DNA from: Leptospira ilyithenensis
Lineage (GTDB): Bacteria > Spirochaetota > Leptospiria > Leptospirales > Leptospiraceae
DNA: 21,921 nucleotides
Direction: 5' to 3'
Assembly (NCBI RefSeq): GCF_004771005.1
Contig: NZ_RQHV01000018.1
Coordinates: 1 to 21,921, forward strand
Both the position numbers and the translations under genes were made by a program. Within the stretch, counting starts at the first letter, position 1; the number at the start of each line of letters is the position of its first letter. Positions 7,086-15,106 of the stretch are shown piece by piece. The notes under the pieces are model-generated. The model did no database searches. It saw only the letters and a list, made by a program, of their open reading frames with translations, and was not told the origin of the DNA.

Positions 7086-8567
7086 ATGGAATTCCAAATC
7101 AATATATTTGTACTCTCTAGTTTAATCATAGTTAGTATTGGACTATTGAGGGTTTCTACAAAGTTTGGGATTCCGTCCCTACTCATCTTTCTTTCCATTG
7201 GAATGCTTGCAGGATCGGACGGGATTCTGGGCATTCCTTTTACAGATGCCGATCTTGCCCAAAAAGTAGGTTCCGTTGCATTGGCATTTATACTATTTTC
7301 CGGCGGTTTGGAAACAGACTGGTCCAAGGTGCGCCCGATTCTAGGAAAAGGAATTTCCCTCGGAACCATCGGGGTATTACTGACTTGCCTGATCGTCGGA
7401 ACGTTTACAGTTTATGTATTGAACTTTCCTCCTGTCGTAGGCTATTTGTTAGGTGCCATTGTCTCGTCAACGGATGCGGCGGCGGTATTCAATGTTCTAC
7501 GAACCAGCAATACAGGCATGAAAAAAGAACTCACATCCCTTCTTGAATTCGAATCGGGCAGTAACGATCCTTTGGCAGTTTTGCTTACAACTACCATTTT
7601 GGGATTTGTAGGTGCCGGTTCGCCGAGTCTGGAAAGCATAGCTAAAGAAATTTTCCAACAGTTCAGTCTCGGAATCATTTCCGGAGTCGTTTTCGGTTAC
7701 GTAATCTATAGAGGGATGAACCGAATCAAATTGGATTATGAAGGATTGTATCCTGTTTTGCTTTCCGCTTCGATCCTATTTGTTTATTCCGCGACAGAAC
7801 TTGTGGGAGGAAACCCGTTCCTTGCAGTATATATTGCCGGAATGATCTTGGGAAACAGGTCGTTTGTACACAAACGATCTAACGTGCGTTTTATGGATGG
7901 AATTGCATGGCTTATGCAAATCATCATGTTCCTTACCTTGGGACTTCTTGTATTCCCATCCAAAATTCCGGCCGTAGTGGGAATCGGTTTTGCCTTTTCC
8001 ATTTTTATCATGATCATTGCAAGACCTCTTGCCGTATTTCTGACTCTGATCGGAACAAAGATTCCCTGGAAGGAAAAGGTTCTTATCTCTTGGGTGGGGC
8101 TCAGGGGAGCCGCACCGATCATTCTTGCCACATTTCCTTTTGCCAAACAATTACCTGAATCGGAAATGATTTTCAATCTGGTATTTTTTACCGTCATCAC
8201 ATCCCTTCTTTTGCAAGGTACGACAATACCTTTCGTGGTACGTTTGTTAAAGCTCGAAACTCCTTTGGAACAGAGAGCCTCCTACCCTTTTGAATTCGAA
8301 AACAAAGAAACACACGGGACACAACTTTTGGAATTTATCGTTCCATACGGGTCCGCTTCGGTTGGAAAATTTGTATATGAATTGGACTTTCCCGAAAATT
8401 CATTGATCACTTTAATATACCGGGGAGATTCGCACATCGTTCCTACGGGAAAAACAAAAATGGAAGACGGTGACGTTTTACTCGTACTCACACCTCCGGG
8501 AGCTGAAAACGAGATACGAACCATTTTGTCCAAAATGAAAGAGAAAAAAGAAACGATCAGTTCCTAA
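7086..8567 (+). CDS. nhaP2: NhaP2-like cation/proton antiporter with C-terminal TrkA-C domain
   Basis: The 493-aa protein aligns by eye with the CPA1 family member NhaP2 (CvrA, K+/H+ antiport at the inner membrane). It has FGIPSLLIFLSIGMLAGSDG (residues 27-46) in the first helices, SSTDAAAVF (127-135) and ESGSNDPLAV (156-165), which supply the conserved TD and ND acidic pairs needed for cation exchange, and a WVGLRGAAPI segment in a later helix. About a dozen hydrophobic segments precede a soluble tail (from about 405) with a TrkA-C/RCK-C pattern, including a GSASVGKFVYELDFPENSLI stretch and DGDVLLVLTPPGAE, as in regulated antiporters. Typical NhaP2 proteins are somewhat longer, so a further C-terminal part may be lacking. 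The RBS TTGAGGTTAG supports ATG 7086. It is probably co-transcribed with the exported-protein gene before it and the protease gene 36 bp after it. Confidence 0.88.
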   Translation: MEFQINIFVLSSLIIVSIGLLRVSTKFGIPSLLIFLSIGMLAGSDGILGIPFTDADLAQKVGSVALAFILFSGGLETDWSKVRPILGKGISLGTIGVLLTCLIVGTFTVYVLNFPPVVGYLLGAIVSSTDAAAVFNVLRTSNTGMKKELTSLLEFESGSNDPLAVLLTTTILGFVGAGSPSLESIAKEIFQQFSLGIISGVVFGYVIYRGMNRIKLDYEGLYPVLLSASILFVYSATELVGGNPFLAVYIAGMILGNRSFVHKRSNVRFMDGIAWLMQIIMFLTLGLLVFPSKIPAVVGIGFAFSIFIMIIARPLAVFLTLIGTKIPWKEKVLISWVGLRGAAPIILATFPFAKQLPESEMIFNLVFFTVITSLLLQGTTIPFVVRLLKLETPLEQRASYPFEFENKETHGTQLLEFIVPYGSASVGKFVYELDFPENSLITLIYRGDSHIVPTGKTKMEDGDVLLVLTPPGAENEIRTILSKMKEKKETISS

Positions 8568-8603
8568 ATAACATATAACGGCCGTAAAACGCAAGAGAGA
8601 TAA

Positions 8604-9842
8604 ATGATAAATTTCCGAAGCACAATCCTAACCCTATATTTTTTGCAGATAGGTTTCACTTTATTGATGAAATATCTATCTTACCAAGGAGATAGTTCTC
8701 CGGAACTTCACGAAAGGATTTTAAAATACTTTTCCGAAGCGGACATCCAAAACGGAATCGACTACGGAAGAAGAGGATTTTTCGCATCCATCCTTTCTCA
8801 AGTTTTGGATTTCATTCTTACGGGTTTGTTTGTTTTTACTCCCATTTCCAAACGGCTTGAAGATTATTTGGCGCAGAAAACAAAAGATCGTTTCTATCTA
8901 ACAGTAGTTTTATTCTTTTTGGTTTTTGCTTTTGCAAAAGCGATTCTATCATTACCGTTCAGCTATTATTTCGGATTCGTATTGGAACATCAATTCGGTT
9001 TTTCCAAAATGACCTTTATTGATTGGGTTGTCCGTACTTCAAAAACATTGACACTCACGATCGGAATCGGAATTTTACTGGGGGTCCTGGCGGTATTTGT
9101 ACTGAAGCAGTTTAAAAAAACCTGGAAATTGATTTTGCCGATCGGCTCTCTCCTACTCAGTTTATTATTTACGATTCTATTTCCCATCCTGATCACACCC
9201 TTGTTTTACGATTACAAACCGATCGAAGAAGGAAGCCTGAAAAATAAGATCGTAGCTCTTTGCGATTTGGCAAAGATCAAAGTGGATAAGGTTTATGTGA
9301 TCAACGAAAGCAAATATTCCGGACACACTAACGCATATTTTACGGGATTCGGAGACAATCGTAAAATATTTTTATACGATACGCTGATTCAAAACCATAC
9401 CGAAGAAGAAGTGGTAAGTGTTTTAGGACATGAAATCGGACATTGGTCGCACAATCATCAGTTGAAGGACATAGCTCTCAGCACGATCGAAACGGCTCTA
9501 CTATGTTTTCTTGTGGGGTTTTTATTTATGAAAACAAAAGAAGAAAATAACATCCATTTAAAGGAAATTCATTCTCCATCAAGCATTCCTTTTTTGTTTT
9601 TACTGATTTCCATTATCAGTTTTTTTTCCTCTCCCACTTGGAACTCTTTGAGCCGCCTTCAGGAAAAAGAAGCAGATTGGGAAGCACTTGTGTTGACCAA
9701 AGATAAAAAATCTTTTATCAGCACGGAAATCAAAATGGCAAGGGACAACAAATCCCGTTTGAATCCGAATCCTCTCAACGTGTTTTTGTATCATTCTCAT
9801 CCCACCACTCTAGAAAGAATCAGGATGGCGGAAGAGTTTTAA
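8604..9842 (+). CDS. Ste24-type M48 membrane metalloprotease
   Basis: The 412-aa integral membrane protein carries the zincin motif HEIGH (residues 276-280) preceded by EEEVVSVLG. A third zinc ligand Glu-354 lies in RLQEKEAD, matching the ExxAD pattern of CAAX prenyl protease 1 (Ste24). HSHPTTLERIRMA near the end is the usual substrate-side block. Several hydrophobic segments (about residues 8-24, 62-80, 98-116, 150-168, 178-200, 292-308 and 326-344) fit the Ste24 barrel. Bacterial members act as membrane-protein quality-control proteases; prenylated CAAX substrates are not expected in bacteria. RBS GAGAGATAA precedes ATG 8604. It overlaps the convergent unknown gene by 3-4 bases at its stop. 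Confidence 0.85.
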   Translation: MINFRSTILTLYFLQIGFTLLMKYLSYQGDSSPELHERILKYFSEADIQNGIDYGRRGFFASILSQVLDFILTGLFVFTPISKRLEDYLAQKTKDRFYLTVVLFFLVFAFAKAILSLPFSYYFGFVLEHQFGFSKMTFIDWVVRTSKTLTLTIGIGILLGVLAVFVLKQFKKTWKLILPIGSLLLSLLFTILFPILITPLFYDYKPIEEGSLKNKIVALCDLAKIKVDKVYVINESKYSGHTNAYFTGFGDNRKIFLYDTLIQNHTEEEVVSVLGHEIGHWSHNHQLKDIALSTIETALLCFLVGFLFMKTKEENNIHLKEIHSPSSIPFLFLLISIISFFSSPTWNSLSRLQEKEADWEALVLTKDKKSFISTEIKMARDNKSRLNPNPLNVFLYHSHPTTLERIRMAEEF

Positions 9843-10582
9843 GTCTTATGTGAGCCGGGCATCTCGTTTCTTTGGATGCCCATTTGCTCGGATCTTTCCA
9901 AACGAATCTTTGAGTAGTTTCGGTCGGACTTAGGATTTGCATATCGATCCCAAGCTTCGATGGGAATGTTTCCGCTTCGGGCCAGATTCGTAAGAAGATT
10001 GATTTCATCCTCATCGGAACGGGAAAATAAAAACGGATTCCGATACTCTCCATTTAACTCAGGATAGTTGGTATCGTTTTTCCCAACCAAAGAAATCATT
10101 TCCATCCCGCGGTGGCCGATGTAATCCAGAAAACAGACACCGTAAGGATCAGTTTCATCTCCTGGCTGTTTTTTTTCAAGTATCCACTTCAGCCAATCGT
10201 AACCGTAGATAAAATCATGAATGTACCGGAACTTAATTGCAGAATTTTTTCCGAAGATGGAAAAGATATTCAGAATTTTTCCGGCAGTCAGACTCATCGA
10301 CTGAAGAAAGTCCTGCTCGGGATCAATTGAATTGTTCACTATTTTCATTATCATATAATCAAAGTCCCAAAAAATATTTTCTGGAAAATGATCCATAACG
10401 CTATGAACTATTTTGGAAGTAACTTCTGCCGAATATTTCCAGTTTGTCTCATTTTGTAAAAGATCGGAGATTTGATTGCCTATCTCTTCGAAACGGGTTA
10501 CCTGATTTTTAGCCGGACACAGTGTACGCCGGGAAGGATATTTTAGATCAACAAACCTGTCTATCTCCGAGAAAGGATTCAT
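9839..10582 (-). CDS. Hypothetical protein, 247 aa, coupled to a UbiA prenyltransferase
   Basis: I do not recognise this protein. It is soluble, without signal peptide or membrane helices, and mainly helical in the first two thirds (FEEIGNQISDLLQ, NIFWDFDYMIMKIVNNSID). Possible functional residues are in DPYGVCFLDYIGHRGMEM (about residues 145-165), where His, Arg and Glu cluster. The start ATG overlaps the TGA of the UbiA gene (ATGA), showing translational coupling, so it probably works together with that enzyme, for example as a regulatory or accessory subunit. The last about 40 residues are rich in Arg, Lys and Ser. Its 3' end overlaps the convergent M48 gene by 3 bases. No better assignment is possible from the sequence. 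Confidence 0.7.
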   Translation of the reverse strand: MNPFSEIDRFVDLKYPSRRTLCPAKNQVTRFEEIGNQISDLLQNETNWKYSAEVTSKIVHSVMDHFPENIFWDFDYMIMKIVNNSIDPEQDFLQSMSLTAGKILNIFSIFGKNSAIKFRYIHDFIYGYDWLKWILEKKQPGDETDPYGVCFLDYIGHRGMEMISLVGKNDTNYPELNGEYRNPFLFSRSDEDEINLLTNLARSGNIPIEAWDRYANPKSDRNYSKIRLERSEQMGIQRNEMPGSHKT

Positions 10583-11547
10583 ATTTGAACCAATTGTTTG
10601 ATTGAAATTAAAATTTCATAACCGGAAACAATACTTAAAGTTCCCCAAATCGCTTTGTGAATATGATCTTTGTAAATTCTTTGACCTTCGAATCGGTTTG
10701 TATCCGCATCCTTACTTCTTTGCAAAACACGGAAAACATGATAAATCAGATACAAGAGGGTAACAATACCGAGTCCGGGGGATATGATTTCCTTCCAAAT
10801 GAAAGAACTTATCAGAAGATAAAGAACCGAAAAAACAAGTAACGATTCGATGATCTTGCGAACGAACCCATTGCCAAATAACGTAACAAAGGTGAACTTT
10901 CCTCCCTCCTTGTCACTTACCTCGTCGCTTAGACCGCTTGCTAGCGCACTTGCCAAAGCAAATAGGGTAGAAAGAATAAGAAATATACAAAAATGAAAAC
11001 CAAATGACAGATTTGACTGAAGATAGAAATGAAATACGGGCAACATAAATCCCACTCCGATCATTTCCAAGAACTCTCCTCCTCCACGGTAGTTTAACCT
11101 GATCGGAGGCAAAGAATACGCTGCAAAAACAAAAATACAAAGTAGAGAAAAACCGATGACATAAGGTTTATGCAAAAAAAATTCAATAAACACCGAGGTA
11201 AGAACACATAACAAAGCAGAGACGATACCTGTGATCAAAACGCTCTTTTGGGGAAGTATAAGATCCGGAATCGTTTTAGGAGAACAATCATTCGGAAATA
11301 ATGTTCGTTTTACTGTATCAACGTGGACATCGGCAAAATCATTTAACAAAACTATATAGATTAATAAAAAGACAGTAAATGCGAAACCGGCCAAAAAAGA
11401 AACCGGATGAACCAAACCTGTGTTTGCCATACCGAATGCCTGGCCGAAAAAGAAAGGGACAAGTAACTTAGGCCAGCTCTTGATTTTTAAGGCATAAAGC
11501 CAACGATCCAAGAGGTTCATTTTGGAAATTTTTTCTACTAGGCTCAA
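10579..11547 (-). CDS. UbiA-superfamily prenyltransferase (MenA-like), copy 1
   Basis: This is a 322-aa polytopic membrane enzyme. The first Asp-rich motif NDFADVHVD (69-77) and the second, DEVSDKEGGKFTFV (208-221), are both intact, so prenyl-diphosphate and Mg2+ binding should work. Between them lies YSLPPIRLNYRGGGEFLEM (144-162), the MenA-like loop, which is nearly repeated in the second UbiA gene of this window. UbiA enzymes attach or transfer prenyl chains to aromatic or lipid acceptors at the inner membrane; the acceptor here is unknown. The start is TTG 11547 behind AAAGAAG; ATG 11520 is a fallback start without RBS. It is divergent from the ABC exporter unit with 49 bp between the starts and coupled to the unknown 247-aa gene downstream. 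Confidence 0.85.
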   Translation of the reverse strand: MSLVEKISKMNLLDRWLYALKIKSWPKLLVPFFFGQAFGMANTGLVHPVSFLAGFAFTVFLLIYIVLLNDFADVHVDTVKRTLFPNDCSPKTIPDLILPQKSVLITGIVSALLCVLTSVFIEFFLHKPYVIGFSLLCIFVFAAYSLPPIRLNYRGGGEFLEMIGVGFMLPVFHFYLQSNLSFGFHFCIFLILSTLFALASALASGLSDEVSDKEGGKFTFVTLFGNGFVRKIIESLLVFSVLYLLISSFIWKEIISPGLGIVTLLYLIYHVFRVLQRSKDADTNRFEGQRIYKDHIHKAIWGTLSIVSGYEILISIKQLVQI

Positions 11548-11575
11548 CTTAAACTTCTTTTGCTCTTAGGTCAGT

Positions 11576-11591
11576 ATGAATAATCGTTCAT
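11576..11591. promoter_or_regulatory. Palindrome in divergent promoter region
   Basis: The inverted repeat ATGAA-N6-TTCAT (core TGAATAATCGTTCA) lies in the 49-bp gap between the divergent UbiA and ABC-ATPase starts, just upstream of ATG 11597. Its form is like TetR-family operators (TGAAC/GTTCA half sites), so it could be a shared repressor site for both units. No regulator gene is visible nearby, so this is tentative. Confidence 0.35.
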
Positions 11592-11596
11592 GAATC

Positions 11597-12343
11597 ATGG
11601 ATTCTGACGGAACAAGTTTACTTAGGGTATCGCAAGTTTGCAAAAATTTTAGTGATTTGCAAGTCCTACGAAATATCAATCTCACCCTTGCCCCTAAATC
11701 CAATTTTTGTCTATTAGGTCCTAACGGAGCCGGAAAGACAACGCTTCTAAAAATTTTAGCCGGTCTTATGATCCCCGACTCAGGATTCATCTTTCTCCGG
11801 GGAGAAAAAGTGCATAGCGAGAATTATAGACAAATCATAGGTTATTGTCCGCAAACACCCATCTTTTGGAAAAATCTTAATTGCCGGGAACAACTTCTTT
11901 TTATGTCCGATCTTTATGGATTCGATCGAAAGTCGGCCCAAATTCGAACGGATTACCTATTGGAAAAATTAGGACTGAGAGATAAGGCCAGAACGATCGT
12001 TCATCGGCTTTCCGGGGGAATGCAAAAGCGGTTGAACCTTGCCATCTCTTTGATCCACAATCCTGAAATTCTCGTTCTGGATGAACCCACCGCAAATTTG
12101 GATATGGAAAGCAAAGACTTGGTTCGAAGTCTAATCAATGATTTGGTCGTAAAAGATGAAGTCAGCATTCTTTATACCACTCATGATCTGGAGGATGTGG
12201 ATCTGATCTCTTCCGAAATCGGAATCATGTCAAAAGGAAATCTAGTATTTCAGTCAGGGCACAATGAATACGGAAAATCGGAATCTTTGAGAAAAAAAAT
12301 CAAGGAATTGTATCTTTATCATACCAGGAGAGACGAATCTTGA
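11597..12343 (+). CDS. ABC transporter ATP-binding protein
   Basis: The 248-aa protein is a typical ABC ATPase of the CcmA/NatA-like class. It has Walker A GPNGAGKTT (41-49), a Q-loop in YCPQTPIFW (83-91), signature LSGGMQKR (138-145), Walker B ILVLDEP (158-164) and the switch His in TTHDLED (194-200). It powers transport by the ABC-2 permease encoded next, whose start overlaps this stop by 4 bp. In-frame upstream ATG 11576 is followed by a stop, so ATG 11597 is the start even though its RBS is weak. Placed between two UbiA prenyltransferase genes, the exporter may move an isoprenoid-linked product; that is inference. Confidence 0.92.
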   Translation: MDSDGTSLLRVSQVCKNFSDLQVLRNINLTLAPKSNFCLLGPNGAGKTTLLKILAGLMIPDSGFIFLRGEKVHSENYRQIIGYCPQTPIFWKNLNCREQLLFMSDLYGFDRKSAQIRTDYLLEKLGLRDKARTIVHRLSGGMQKRLNLAISLIHNPEILVLDEPTANLDMESKDLVRSLINDLVVKDEVSILYTTHDLEDVDLISSEIGIMSKGNLVFQSGHNEYGKSESLRKKIKELYLYHTRRDES

Positions 12344-13464
12344 AAATCTTTTCTATTTTCCGACGAGGGCTTTTGCAGGAATTTCGAAACCCGCTTAACA
12401 TGTTTTTGACGGTGTTTACCACTCCTTTTTTTATTTTTTTTTACTGGTTGTTAATCGGAAATTCTCCGAAAGAAACGATCGGTTTATATTTGCAAGAGTC
12501 CGCAAATATACCGACTTACAGAAGTCAAACGATTGTGGATTCGATTGTAAATCGGATGAAAGGTTCGCAAAAGGAAAAAATACAAATCATCCGATCCCAA
12601 AAAGAATTCGATACAAAACTAGAAGAGCGCAAAATTTTTCTGGGGATCAAAATCGGTGCCGAAAGAGATTTGGCAAAAAACAAATTTCAGAAAATAAAAA
12701 TCGAAATCTTTACTTCTGACAACAATCTTAAGGAACAGAATATTTCTTTAAAACTGAAATCCGATCTTTTAGATTTATTTTCCACCGAGACGAACCTCCC
12801 TTTTTCGATTCAGATAAAAAACAATCGGGAAGTTTCCCCTCAATCCGACTTTGAAAAGTTTGTACCGGGATTGCTTGTTTTTTCAATAATCATGCTTGTC
12901 TTTTCTTCCTCAATGATGATGGCAGCGGAAATCGAATCTGAAACTTACCTGCGTTACAAGATGTCAAATACACACGTCTTTTCCGTCTTGATCGGATCAA
13001 GTTTTCTGCAATTATTCAACGGGACATTGTCCATTTTATTTTCACTGATCATAACAAAAATACTCGGTTATCAATTTCATGATAAACTAATATTTATTTT
13101 TCTTATTTGTCTCTTGGGTGCGGTCTCCTGTGTGGGAACGGGACTATTGATAGCAAGCTTTATGAAAACGTCCCAGCAGGCATTTTTGACTTCCAGTTTC
13201 ATAATGTTTCTTTTTCTCCTCTTCTCCGGAATTATATTTCCAAAACCGACTTTGTTAATCAATATAGGCGATGGCTTCGATGTATTTTATTTGCTCCCGA
13301 CCGCACTGATGAAATCTGCATTGGATAGTTTGCTCATTTGGAACAAAGGTTTCGATTTCATATTTTTCGAACTATCAGTTTTATCCGCATTATCTCTGTT
13401 TTATTATCTTTTAGGCTATTTTTCATATAAAAACTTTTTATTTGATAAGGACGGAAGGAATTAG
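12340..13464 (+). CDS. ABC-2 type transporter permease
   Basis: The 374-aa permease starts with TTG 12340, overlapping the ATPase stop by 4 bases, behind the RBS AGGAGAG. It has an N-terminal helix (FLTVFTTPFFIFFYWLLI), a large loop of about 130 residues on the periplasmic side (around 45-175) and five or six further helices from residue 175 on, the last with LSLFYYLLGYFSYKNFL. This is the YhfK/NatB-like ABC-2 layout, typical of exporters of drugs, lipids or polysaccharide. The substrate cannot be read from sequence. It is followed 2 bp after its stop by the second UbiA gene, so the exporter and the prenyltransferase are in one transcript. Confidence 0.85.
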   Translation: MKIFSIFRRGLLQEFRNPLNMFLTVFTTPFFIFFYWLLIGNSPKETIGLYLQESANIPTYRSQTIVDSIVNRMKGSQKEKIQIIRSQKEFDTKLEERKIFLGIKIGAERDLAKNKFQKIKIEIFTSDNNLKEQNISLKLKSDLLDLFSTETNLPFSIQIKNNREVSPQSDFEKFVPGLLVFSIIMLVFSSSMMMAAEIESETYLRYKMSNTHVFSVLIGSSFLQLFNGTLSILFSLIITKILGYQFHDKLIFIFLICLLGAVSCVGTGLLIASFMKTSQQAFLTSSFIMFLFLLFSGIIFPKPTLLINIGDGFDVFYLLPTALMKSALDSLLIWNKGFDFIFFELSVLSALSLFYYLLGYFSYKNFLFDKDGRN

Positions 13465-13466
13465 CA

Positions 13467-14366
13467 ATGAAACAAATCATGCCATGGATCAAGGCCTCAC
13501 GACTGCCTTCCCAATCTTATATCTTTCTTCCCCTGTTACTCGGCCAATCGGTTTATTATTATAATGAAAATCACCTAAACCCGATAACATTTCTACTTGT
13601 CCAACTCTTTGGTATTTTCAACCAACTTTATATCGTTTATGCAAACGATTACGCGGATAGAGAGACGGATTTAAAAAATGAAACATTCACTATTTTTTCC
13701 GGCGGATCCAGGGTGATTGCGGAAGGAAAATTGAAATCACATAGTTTAAAAAAAGCCGGTATTCTTATGGCTATTTTATGCACGATCGTTTCTTCGGTAA
13801 CGGCCGTTTATACCGGAAAGACGATTTTGATTGTATTGAATTTATGTGCAATTTTTCTGCTTTATGCTTATTCCTATCCTCCGTTTCGACTTTCCTACCG
13901 GGGAGGAGGGGAATTTTTACAAATGTTAGGTGTTGGTATGATTCTGCCAACCTACGGTTATTTGGCTCAATCGGGCGACTTTTCCCATTTTCCAATAGAA
14001 CTTTTTTATATTCTTCTTCCGATGAATTTGGCATGTGCCATTGCCACATCCTTACCAGATGCGCCTTCGGATAAAATCTCAAAAAAGAAAACCATTACCG
14101 TTCTGCTAGGTGATCCTTTGGCAAAAACGGTCCTGCTTATTTTGGAAATCGTAACTTATCTTTTTTTCATTCGCTATTTGCAAATTCACTTTTCTTATTT
14201 TGAAAAAGATTTTTATCATTACATTCCTCTTTTGGGAATATTCGGATCCATATTGGGACGGAAGGGGAAACCGGGAGGATATTCAATCTCTCTATTTGTT
14301 TTCTTTTCCATCTTTTTTGCATTGAGTGTACAAATCGAACTCATTCTGTATTTCTTTTACGGATAA
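13467..14366 (+). CDS. UbiA-superfamily prenyltransferase, copy 2
   Basis: This 299-aa membrane enzyme has motif 1 NDYADRETD (60-68) and motif 2 DAPSDKISKKKTITV (198-212), both with the expected Asp residues. NETFTIFSGGSRVI (71-84) follows motif 1, and YSYPPFRLSYRGGGEFLQM (135-153) matches the corresponding block of the other UbiA protein, so the two are paralogues. ATG 13467 has the RBS AAGGAATTAGCA. It starts 2 bp after the permease stop and ends 2 bp before the lycopene-cyclase-like gene. That neighbour raises the option of a lycopene-elongase-type UbiA enzyme (CrtEb/Lye), which adds C5 units to a carotenoid; a MenA-like quinone or lipid prenyltransferase is equally possible. Confidence 0.85.
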   Translation: MKQIMPWIKASRLPSQSYIFLPLLLGQSVYYYNENHLNPITFLLVQLFGIFNQLYIVYANDYADRETDLKNETFTIFSGGSRVIAEGKLKSHSLKKAGILMAILCTIVSSVTAVYTGKTILIVLNLCAIFLLYAYSYPPFRLSYRGGGEFLQMLGVGMILPTYGYLAQSGDFSHFPIELFYILLPMNLACAIATSLPDAPSDKISKKKTITVLLGDPLAKTVLLILEIVTYLFFIRYLQIHFSYFEKDFYHYIPLLGIFGSILGRKGKPGGYSISLFVFFSIFFALSVQIELILYFFYG

Positions 14367-14368
14367 AA

Positions 14369-15061
14369 ATGTTAAGATATAATTTTTTAATTCTATCTTT
14401 GATTTTTTCCGTCCCGGGGATTCTGATCTACTTATTTAGAAAGGATTTGCGAAAAACGATAAGGATTCTTGCAGTTTGCTCAGTGCCTTTTGGATTTACC
14501 GAATTCTTATTTTATCCTAGTTACTGGGAGCCTGTTTTTTTATTTAATTTGGTAAACTATATTGGATTCGGAATAGAAGATTTAATCTTTGTTATAGGAT
14601 TGTCCGCATTTACTTCCACGGCTTACCCTTTCTTTTTCAACAAAAAACTCGTAGAGATAAAACTCAAAAGACAAATTTCATCCGCCACTATATTGTTCGG
14701 GATTCTCTTCTGTTGTTTCTTCTTTGTTTTTCTTTTCGCTGTTTCGGAATTTCCCATTATCTATGGAGCACCTATCCTTATGATTTTGATAAGCCTCGGA
14801 ATTATGGCAATCAGAAACGATCTGATCCTACCTGGTTTGTTTGGAGGGGTGTTATCGATGATAATCTATGCTTTCTTATGTTTAATTTTATTACGGATCT
14901 ATCCCGATCTATTCCAACTGATCTGGCATACTGAAAAATTTATAAACCGGAATATTTACGGAATTCCCGTAGAAGAATTAATCTATGGATTTGCTTCAGG
15001 TTCCATTGCCACACTCTTTTATCCATTTGTCTTTCGTCACGGATACGAAAAGATAATTTGA
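14369..15061 (+). CDS. Two-repeat membrane protein resembling a lycopene cyclase domain protein
   Basis: The 230-aa protein has about six or seven hydrophobic segments and an internal duplication visible by eye. The first half ends ...YW, GFGIEDLIFVIGLSAFTS (67-84), and AYPFFF. The second ends ...IW, YGIPVEELIYGFASGSIA (197-214), and FYPFVF. This is the arrangement of fused heterodimeric lycopene cyclases (CrtYc-CrtYd, TIGR03462), where each repeat carries an acidic motif (PxE(E/D)); GIPVEEL keeps it exactly and GIEDL approximately. The start ATG 14369 overlaps the end of the UbiA gene context by 2-bp spacing. No phytoene synthase or desaturase lies in the window, so a carotenoid role is not shown; a cyclase of another polyprenyl lipid is a good alternative. 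Family call moderate. Confidence 0.55.
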   Translation: MLRYNFLILSLIFSVPGILIYLFRKDLRKTIRILAVCSVPFGFTEFLFYPSYWEPVFLFNLVNYIGFGIEDLIFVIGLSAFTSTAYPFFFNKKLVEIKLKRQISSATILFGILFCCFFFVFLFAVSEFPIIYGAPILMILISLGIMAIRNDLILPGLFGGVLSMIIYAFLCLILLRIYPDLFQLIWHTEKFINRNIYGIPVEELIYGFASGSIATLFYPFVFRHGYEKII

Positions 15062-15106
15062 ATTGCCACAGCACCCCTATTCTAAACTAAACTCATTCTA
15101 GGCATT

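Noticed and set aside
7776..8200. Long minus-strand frames inside the antiporter gene
   Set aside because: Antisense shadows of a well-supported gene; compositionally odd translations with no domain.
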